A stretch of 20,714 bases of DNA from a virus, in the IMG/VR virus record IMGVR_UViG_3300026094_000047, positions 1 through 20,714 of that record; one strand, given 5' to 3'. The position numbers were made by a program, and so were the translations under genes. Positions within the stretch are counted from its first letter, which is position 1; each line of letters opens with the position of its first letter. Shown here in pieces: positions 15,724 to 20,714 of the stretch. The notes below the pieces were generated by a model, which was not told where the DNA came from, did no database searches, and worked only from the letters and a program-made list of their open reading frames with translations.

Positions 15724-16546
15724 TTACTCTCTCCAAACTGAATTTATTCATTACATGAATATTACTGTCTTGAATCGTTACAGCATTATATTCTCCTAAT
15801 CGATCAGTTTTTTCCACTAAAAATTTAAATTTTTTGTCTTTTATATCTATTAATAAGTCTTTATCACTTGCAAAAAATTTCTTTCCTGGCATTGATCCTG
15901 CAAAATTTCCATGCTGATAACCATTTATAATATGATTAGCAATACTAAAAGCAAAATCATTGCGATATACAGGACTTTTAAACTGAAAAACATTTCTATA
16001 GTGCCAATAATTTTCTTTTATATGTTTTACTAGATCAAAAAACACTTGATTTTCATTGGTTTTTCTAAAAAAAATAGCAGTGGCCCATACAAAATCCACT
16101 CCTGTATCACTGATTTTGTCAAATTCTGATAAATCTTTGTTTATTCCAATGTGATACGCATCTTTGTATAAAAGTAAATCTTTATTTTGACTAAAACATT
16201 GTAAAAAGCAATCATTGGCTATGATAAAATCCGTATCTAAAACTATTGTTTCATCGTACGGAGAAAGATCATAACTGTTTTCTCTTCCGATATTTTTAAA
16301 TTGTAAATATCTTTTGTACAGTGTACCATCGTTATATCGTTTTTTGCTCAATGACTGAGCACCACAATAAATAATTTTGTCAAAATCCTTGGCATAATTA
16401 GAATATTTTTTTGTAATATCTAAATCAGTTACCAATGTTGTAGGTAAACCGAGAATATCGGTAACTCTTTGTGCTAAAAAATGAGCTTGTTTAACATAGT
16501 TGATACTTTCATTGTTAAATGCAAAAACAAGTACACCTTTGTTCAT
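15710..16546 (-). CDS. GT8-like glycosyltransferase
   Basis: A 278-residue paralogue of the next gene. It begins with a strand (GVLVFAFNN), followed by a helix containing YVKQAHFLA and a Rossmann-like LVTDLD. The DTD motif is in TIVLDTDFII (residues 100-109), the expected nucleotide-sugar and metal site. A later VDFVWATAIFF segment fits the acceptor side of GT8-like enzymes. Its ATG overlaps the upstream stop (ATGA) and has no ribosome binding site of its own. The likely role is transfer of a sugar to a protein, a glycan or the host surface; donor and acceptor are unknown. Confidence 0.7.
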   Translation of the reverse strand: MNKGVLVFAFNNESINYVKQAHFLAQRVTDILGLPTTLVTDLDITKKYSNYAKDFDKIIYCGAQSLSKKRYNDGTLYKRYLQFKNIGRENSYDLSPYDETIVLDTDFIIANDCFLQCFSQNKDLLLYKDAYHIGINKDLSEFDKISDTGVDFVWATAIFFRKTNENQVFFDLVKHIKENYWHYRNVFQFKSPVYRNDFAFSIANHIINGYQHGNFAGSMPGKKFFASDKDLLIDIKDKKFKFLVEKTDRLGEYNAVTIQDSNIHVMNKFSLERVIDQS

Positions 16547-16890
16547 AGATCCATAATACTTTCAATGCTTCTATTTTTCTTTAATTTATTATACTCTACA
16601 TGATAACGATTTGCTGCTTCAAAATATTTGGTGTATAATTCTTGTAAAAAGTTTTCTAGATCACTAATTTCGATTGGAAGATCATTGTCATCGATTAAAA
16701 TTGTTTCTGTTTGATGCATATGAATTAAACTTTGACAAAAACTAATTAAATCTTTGGTAATAGTAAATTGACCACCATTGTAATAATAAACTATGTTTTC
16801 GTAATATTGTTCTCTTAGCAACTTTTTTTGATTATTAAGTACAACCATATAATTGCTTATATCAAGAGCTTTTTGTAATCTCTCGTCCAT
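16543..16890 (-). CDS. Small phage protein (115 aa), first gene of the operon
   Basis: A 115-residue acidic, largely helical protein. The right start is ATG 16890, with AGGAGG four bases before it; a longer frame from 16944 would begin inside the -35 box. It contains NYMVVLNNQKKLLREQYYEN (13-32), then YYYNGGQFTITKDLISF, an acidic LIDDNDLPIEI stretch, and a Lys-rich end. I believe similar small proteins occur in other marine T4-like phages, but I cannot name a function. It has no membrane segment or Cys. Its place directly behind a perfect sigma70 promoter says it is made early and in quantity. Confidence 0.75.
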   Translation of the reverse strand: MDERLQKALDISNYMVVLNNQKKLLREQYYENIVYYYNGGQFTITKDLISFCQSLIHMHQTETILIDDNDLPIEISDLENFLQELYTKYFEAANRYHVEYNKLKKNRSIESIMDL

Positions 16891-16894
16891 AATT

Positions 16895-16900
16895 CCTCCT
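16895..16900 (-). promoter_or_regulatory. Strong Shine-Dalgarno deciding the start at 16890
   Basis: AGGAGG on the minus strand, four bases before ATG 16890. It excludes the 18-residue longer reading of this gene and is one of the strongest ribosome binding sites in the window. Confidence 0.85.
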
Positions 16901-16902
16901 AT

Positions 16903-16928
16903 GGCAATATGTTTTATTATATATTGCC
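16903..16928. repeat. Perfect 8-bp inverted repeat around the -10 box
   Basis: GGCAATAT (16903-16910) and ATATTGCC (16921-16928) form perfect arms with a 10-base centre. The centre holds most of the TATAAT box and the right arm supplies its first T. The transcription start falls in the left arm. The placement fits an operator for a dimeric repressor better than a terminator, because no T-run follows on either strand. Confidence 0.6.
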
Positions 16929-16944
16929 TTTGGTATCTTGTCAA
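16916..16944 (-). promoter_or_regulatory. Consensus sigma70 (early-type) promoter of the glycosyltransferase operon
   Basis: TTGACA (16944-16939), a 17-base spacer and TATAAT (16921-16916) on the minus strand match the consensus fully. The sequence before it is A/T-rich (AATCAAAAAAATA). It begins 11 bases after the stop of the structural gene 16956-18023. The expected start near 16909 gives a leader of about 20 bases ending in AGGAGG. It would drive the run 16890 to 12021. Confidence 0.8.
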
Positions 16945-16955
16945 TATTTTTTTGA

Positions 16956-18023
16956 TTATAATTGACTGTTTATCGTGCCCAACGGGGGTGAGAAGATTAC
17001 TGCCGGATATGTTACTGTGTTTATAGTGAATTCGCTATCTGCTGTAAAAGTACGGACAAAACTAGTAATGGTACCAGTTACAGGTTCATCTACAGGATCA
17101 TTAACACCTTCTTGCTGGCCGCCTGTACCCGTATCACCATCATCGAATACAATTTCAAAAATAAGACTAGTACTGTTAGGTTCTACTGCCTGAATATAGT
17201 ATTCGTTGTCTGAATAAATCAATGTAGGATCTACTGTGCCAGTATTTCCGCCGGCTGTGCCTCCGCCAAATTGTGAAAATATTTTTGTTGCATTTGCAAG
17301 AAGTCCGCCAGACACAGTGGTATCGTTACTCAATGATAAAAATTCACTTCCTGTTCCGGTACCTGTACTAATAGTTCTCCATGCGTTATCACTAAACCTC
17401 TTTCCAAATTGGATTTGACCCATGTTATTAAGAATACGTTGCCAATCCCAGTCTTTAGTATCAGTGGTTCCGCTTGTTCCGCCGGTGAGGTTTGCTTCAA
17501 ATCGAATTTGTCCGCCGCTGTTAAAAAAGTAATTTCTATCGTCTGCACTAGGCCATGTAACAGTAATTCTGTGATTTATTCTTGGCTCAGTTGAAGTTCC
17601 CCAACTTGTAGAACGTGTACTAGTTACATCCGCGCCGCCGGAGGTTTTTAAAACCTGTTGTAAAAAGTTTCCAACAGGAAAGTCCTGAGAAAATGTAGGA
17701 TTAAAATTAGCTACAAGACTGCTTATAGTTCCTAAATCACTTATATCACTAAATTCTACAGATGTATCTGGATCAAAATCTGTTATAGATATATTATTGC
17801 TAACTGTTCCAGTTTGATGTACATAAGCTGCCTGTAAGTCAATGAAAAGATCCAGCTGTTGTTGAGATGTAACTGTATCGCTTACTCCAATTGTACTACC
17901 GCCAATAACAGTACTACTAAGTAAAGTTCGGCCATAACCGTTGGGTGATTTACCAACAATTGGATTTAGTAAATTAAAAACATTATTGTATTCTAATGCT
18001 GTTATCGGATCATTTTGGGCCAT
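16956..18023 (-). CDS. Virion structural protein, paralogue of the upstream gene
   Basis: A 355-residue Gly-, Thr- and Ser-rich protein of the kind found in T4-like marine phage virions. It shares with the 18029-19489 product an N-terminal region (ITA.EYN..., HQTG), the strand pair FFNSGGQIRFEA, a DW...L..M..I.F block, and an SDNEYYIQA strand before an acidic IVFDDGD segment. It ends soon after this shared part, so it equals the common module alone without the VWA-like tail. The ATG at 18023 follows the previous stop by five bases and has only a weak Shine-Dalgarno. It contains no Cys. A baseplate, neck or fibre position is possible; the exact role is unknown. Confidence 0.7.
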   Translation of the reverse strand: MAQNDPITALEYNNVFNLLNPIVGKSPNGYGRTLLSSTVIGGSTIGVSDTVTSQQQLDLFIDLQAAYVHQTGTVSNNISITDFDPDTSVEFSDISDLGTISSLVANFNPTFSQDFPVGNFLQQVLKTSGGADVTSTRSTSWGTSTEPRINHRITVTWPSADDRNYFFNSGGQIRFEANLTGGTSGTTDTKDWDWQRILNNMGQIQFGKRFSDNAWRTISTGTGTGSEFLSLSNDTTVSGGLLANATKIFSQFGGGTAGGNTGTVDPTLIYSDNEYYIQAVEPNSTSLIFEIVFDDGDTGTGGQQEGVNDPVDEPVTGTITSFVRTFTADSEFTINTVTYPAVIFSPPLGTINSQL

Positions 18024-18028
18024 ATGGT

Positions 18029-19489
18029 TTATAAATCTCTGTCAAACGGAAGTATCCATCTTTCGGCAGACATAGGCAATCTAATAATGTTTATACCTGC
18101 CGAAGCACACTCTGAGTATAACAGATCTATGCTTGCTTGTACAGTAGAATCTGTCATACTGCCGCTATTATCAATGCTAAGTGCTATATTGCTACCTGTG
18201 GGCAAAGATGATAGATTACAAATATTAAACCAGTCACTGGCATCAAGGCTGTTACCATTGTCCCTGTTTACCTGTATTGGTCCAAACGCTTTAGGATCAT
18301 TTTGATATTCTACTGGTTCTTTAAGAGGCAAAGACACTCTGCCGGGTTCTAGCGCATAAAAAATTCTATTAGGATACGCATTTCTAAAATTAATCCAATC
18401 TGTTCTTACTTCACTTGACGACCTAGAACACTCATCAATAACACTAATACATGTTATTTCAGAACCATCTGGTATAGGCACTGTTGCTTGATCTAAAGTA
18501 TTTAGATTTTGAAATGACGGATATGGCACTTCTACGTATACACCTTCGGCCCTATATACACTGACTTGACTTACTGTTGAGCCTTGCACAACTTCATCCG
18601 CGCCGCCAGCGCCGTTTGCATCATCAACAAATTCTATTCTAAAACTGATTTCTCTATTATTGTTTTCCTTAGCTTTAATTAAATATTCATTGTCTGCATA
18701 TAATCCACTGCCAGTTTTACTGTAAACAGTTTGATAAGCTGAAGTTAACTGATAATTGCCTATTGCTGACCCTGTTCCATTGTTAGTTGGTTGGCTGACT
18801 CCAGATTCTGCGTTTACTAATTCAAAACTATCTGTACTGTTATAGTTAAATTTAATAGTTTTCATAGCAGAGAGCATATTACTCCAGTCATTGGTTTTGG
18901 CATAGTTATTATCGCCTGGCGAAAGATTATGTATTACAGATGCTTCTATGCGTATTTCGCCGCCACTGTTAAAAAACGCTCGTCTATGATTTTCATTGCT
19001 AAATTTCACAACAAATTCATGAACAATTGTTTGCGGAAGAGCATTTCCACCCCAAATTTGTGTTCTGCTGTTGTTGATTCCGGCACTGCGAAATCCTGCT
19101 TGTGTAGCATCAATAACAAATTTATCTTGTTCAATTAATGTCATTAAATCTTCAAATGCTTGAAATTTTTTTGTGTCTCCGGCAGGATCGCTGCTCTGTG
19201 TTCCATCGTCGGATACAAAAAAGCTATCGTTCTCATCTGTTATTACATTAAGATCCTGTGATACTTCGCTAATTTCTGTTGGCTCGATTCCAGTTTGATG
19301 CGTCCTAGCATTGGTCATATCTATATGTAAATTATTTAAATGTGTTGCAGTAATATCATCGGAAACATTTATAGAATAACTTTGTACAGGCTGATTGTAT
19401 CCAGAAGTTCCACTGCCGACTCCTAGAATAGTTTGAATTCTTCCTTGTAAAAAGTTATATTTTGCTGCTGTGATATTTTGGTTTGCCAT
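18029..19489 (-). CDS. Virion structural protein with C-terminal VWA-like segment
   Basis: A 486-residue protein. The first 310 or so residues are the same module as in the downstream gene (FFNSGGEIRIEA, YADNEYLIKA, RIEFVDD). The extra C-terminal part contains ALSIDNSGSM (436-445). Its DxSGS is the metal-ion-dependent adhesion (MIDAS) motif of von Willebrand A domains, placed after a hydrophobic strand and before a helix. Only about 45 residues follow, so the domain is short or circularly arranged, with part of it perhaps in the preceding region (ISVIDECS...). AAGGA lies six bases before the ATG, and a weak late-promoter match stands further upstream. A role in metal-dependent contact with the host or another virion protein is plausible but unproven. 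Confidence 0.7.
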   Translation of the reverse strand: MANQNITAAKYNFLQGRIQTILGVGSGTSGYNQPVQSYSINVSDDITATHLNNLHIDMTNARTHQTGIEPTEISEVSQDLNVITDENDSFFVSDDGTQSSDPAGDTKKFQAFEDLMTLIEQDKFVIDATQAGFRSAGINNSRTQIWGGNALPQTIVHEFVVKFSNENHRRAFFNSGGEIRIEASVIHNLSPGDNNYAKTNDWSNMLSAMKTIKFNYNSTDSFELVNAESGVSQPTNNGTGSAIGNYQLTSAYQTVYSKTGSGLYADNEYLIKAKENNNREISFRIEFVDDANGAGGADEVVQGSTVSQVSVYRAEGVYVEVPYPSFQNLNTLDQATVPIPDGSEITCISVIDECSRSSSEVRTDWINFRNAYPNRIFYALEPGRVSLPLKEPVEYQNDPKAFGPIQVNRDNGNSLDASDWFNICNLSSLPTGSNIALSIDNSGSMTDSTVQASIDLLYSECASAGINIIRLPMSAERWILPFDRDL

Positions 19490-19505
19490 GATGTGTCCTT
19501 GCTGT

Positions 19506-19513
19506 TACTTATA
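19506..19513 (-). promoter_or_regulatory. Possible degenerate late promoter
   Basis: TATAAGTA on the minus strand differs in one base from TATAAATA. It lies 16 bases before the ATG at 19489, overlaps the stop of the fibre-like gene, and is followed by AAGGA. Position and gene type fit a late promoter, but one mismatch in an A/T-rich genome leaves chance possible. Confidence 0.35.
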
Positions 19514-20714
19514 CTTTTAGAACGCATTCAATTAATTTTTCATCTAAAACATCACTGGATTCTAACGCAATTCCTACAATACTAGAAGTTTCGCCGGCAG
19601 AAGCTGTACCGTTAGCACCGGTATAAACTTTTTCTCCCTTTTTAATTGGTCCTGTTACTCTTACAGGAACCCTTCCTTTTAATGCAATAGGTTGCCCATC
19701 GGATTCTGAATTCATTAGATAAGCAGGTTTTTCTGATATGACACCTATTGCCGTATCATTTATATCACATGCACAAGTTTCGCTAGTATTATCTGAAACA
19801 GTCATTACTGTGCCAACTGCATATTTCTTATCCGTTGTGTATTTTTCGGCTAAATCTGCATATCTTGCTTTGGTTGCAGTACCATTAAAGACATTTGCAG
19901 TTAAATTTCCATTTATATCTCTTACTGCTACTGTGTTAGGAGTGCTGATGGTTGACGGCGACTTTGAATCTAATTTTAATGCATTAGTTGCATCACCCGT
20001 AAATGTATTAGCATAAACATTTTGCCATTGTCGCGACGAAGTACCTAATGTAGCCGTAACTGGCGATCCGTTGTCTAGTCCTGGAACAATTCCTATTGCA
20101 TTTGATGAATTAATCACTGTGGCAACATTTACAGCTGATACTCCGTTTAAACTAGCGCCCAATTGAATTTCTTCGCCAGCATTGTTAAAAATTCTAGCGT
20201 TATCGGAACCAGTAATTATATCAACTTTTAGTTTGTTTGTGTATACACCGCCGCTGTCACCAACAGTAAAACCTTCATCAAGAAAATTTAGTTGTCCAGC
20301 AAGAGCAAAATCAGTAGCCGGTCGGCCGCCTAGCAACAACGCATCAGATGCAGTCCCCCAAAAAACATTTTCAGTATCTGCTGTACCATCACTAACCGTA
20401 ATACCGTCTGATGTAGCGCCTAATAATGTTATTCCCTTTTTAATAATCGGAAAGTTTGTTTGTATATTATAATCTTGAATATCAACTGGTTGGTTTTCGT
20501 CAGAAAGAGGTGTAAACTCTTCGTTACTGATAATATATACAGGTTCACTATTAATAAGACCGATTATAACTGATTTCAATATATTACCAACAGCAAGAAT
20601 ATCAACACTTTGCATTTGTGTTTCGCCATTGCCTGCTGCTTGAGGGCCAATTAACAAAAACTCACCATCAGATGTTCTGCCATAAAGTTGATTTTCTGAG
20701 GTACTCCACCACAG
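19509..20714 (-). CDS. Tail-fibre-like virion protein (5' end missing)
   Basis: The frame is open to the window end, so the N-terminus is missing; 401 residues are visible. A TTG at 20657 is not the start, because fibre-like sequence (LWWSTSENQLYGRTSDGEF) continues upstream in frame. The middle has fibre-type motifs: several G[TS]xDA and FxGxAxxA turns (TFTGDATNALKL, VFNGTATKARYADLAEKY). The C-terminal domain of about 115 residues begins at YADLAEKY, has a CAC motif, then GVISEKPAYLMNS and ALKGRVPVRVTGPIKKGEKV. I recognise this as a C-terminal domain common in structural proteins of marine T4-like phages and related to fibre ends with a G2-peptidase/chaperone-like start. Whether it cleaves itself is unknown. 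It lies upstream of the two paralogous virion genes. Confidence 0.75.
   Translation of the reverse strand: MWWSTSENQLYGRTSDGEFLLIGPQAAGNGETQMQSVDILAVGNILKSVIIGLINSEPVYIISNEEFTPLSDENQPVDIQDYNIQTNFPIIKKGITLLGATSDGITVSDGTADTENVFWGTASDALLLGGRPATDFALAGQLNFLDEGFTVGDSGGVYTNKLKVDIITGSDNARIFNNAGEEIQLGASLNGVSAVNVATVINSSNAIGIVPGLDNGSPVTATLGTSSRQWQNVYANTFTGDATNALKLDSKSPSTISTPNTVAVRDINGNLTANVFNGTATKARYADLAEKYTTDKKYAVGTVMTVSDNTSETCACDINDTAIGVISEKPAYLMNSESDGQPIALKGRVPVRVTGPIKKGEKVYTGANGTASAGETSSIVGIALESSDVLDEKLIECVLKV

Noticed and set aside
16903-16928. Rho-independent terminator after the structural genes
   Set aside because: The hairpin arms are A/T-rich, no T-run follows on the minus strand, and the site overlaps a perfect promoter just before a ribosome binding site.
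1-20714. tRNA genes, CRISPR arrays, insertion sequences, integrase or attachment sites
   Set aside because: I saw no cloverleaf-like sequences, regularly spaced direct repeats, transposase or integrase; the DNA is almost fully occupied by phage genes.

Overview
The window looks like part of a virulent marine T4-like myophage genome, AT-rich and very tightly packed, with no stretch over 100 bases outside genes. The evidence is the tail-fibre and virion-protein types, a T4-type late promoter (GATAAATA, 10213-10220), strong consensus sigma70 promoters typical of early phage genes, and stop/start overlaps (ATGA, TAATG) between most neighbours. No host marker such as a photosystem gene or tRNA is present, so cyanobacteria and SAR11-type hosts both remain possible. 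Both end genes run out of the window.

Right part (16956-20714, minus strand) holds virion genes: a tail-fibre-like protein cut by the window end, then two tandem paralogous structural proteins. The first of the pair carries an extra C-terminal segment with a von Willebrand A-type DxSGS motif.

Middle part (12021-16890, minus strand) starts at a perfect TTGACA-N17-TATAAT promoter whose -10 box sits inside an inverted repeat. It encodes a small unknown protein, two GT8-like glycosyltransferases, an unknown 187-residue protein, a second type of putative glycosyltransferase, and a radical SAM protein. Facing it on the plus strand (10239-12024) are a Gly-repeat tail-fibre protein with a late promoter and a possible GNAT-type acyltransferase with its own sigma70-like promoter.

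Left part (1-10166, minus strand) is one ten-gene run behind another perfect consensus sigma70 promoter. It encodes an internally duplicated glycosyltransferase-like protein, a methyltransferase, a 74-residue protein, and six radical SAM enzymes with a QueC-like PP-loop ATPase among them.

In total seven different radical SAM enzymes, one PP-loop ATPase, one methyltransferase, four putative glycosyltransferases and one possible acyltransferase occupy about 17 kb around a tail-fibre gene. This looks like a phage-encoded modification island. The chemistry and target (virion protein or glycan, host surface, or a small molecule) cannot be read from the sequence. The promoters suggest early synthesis of the enzymes and late synthesis of the fibre.
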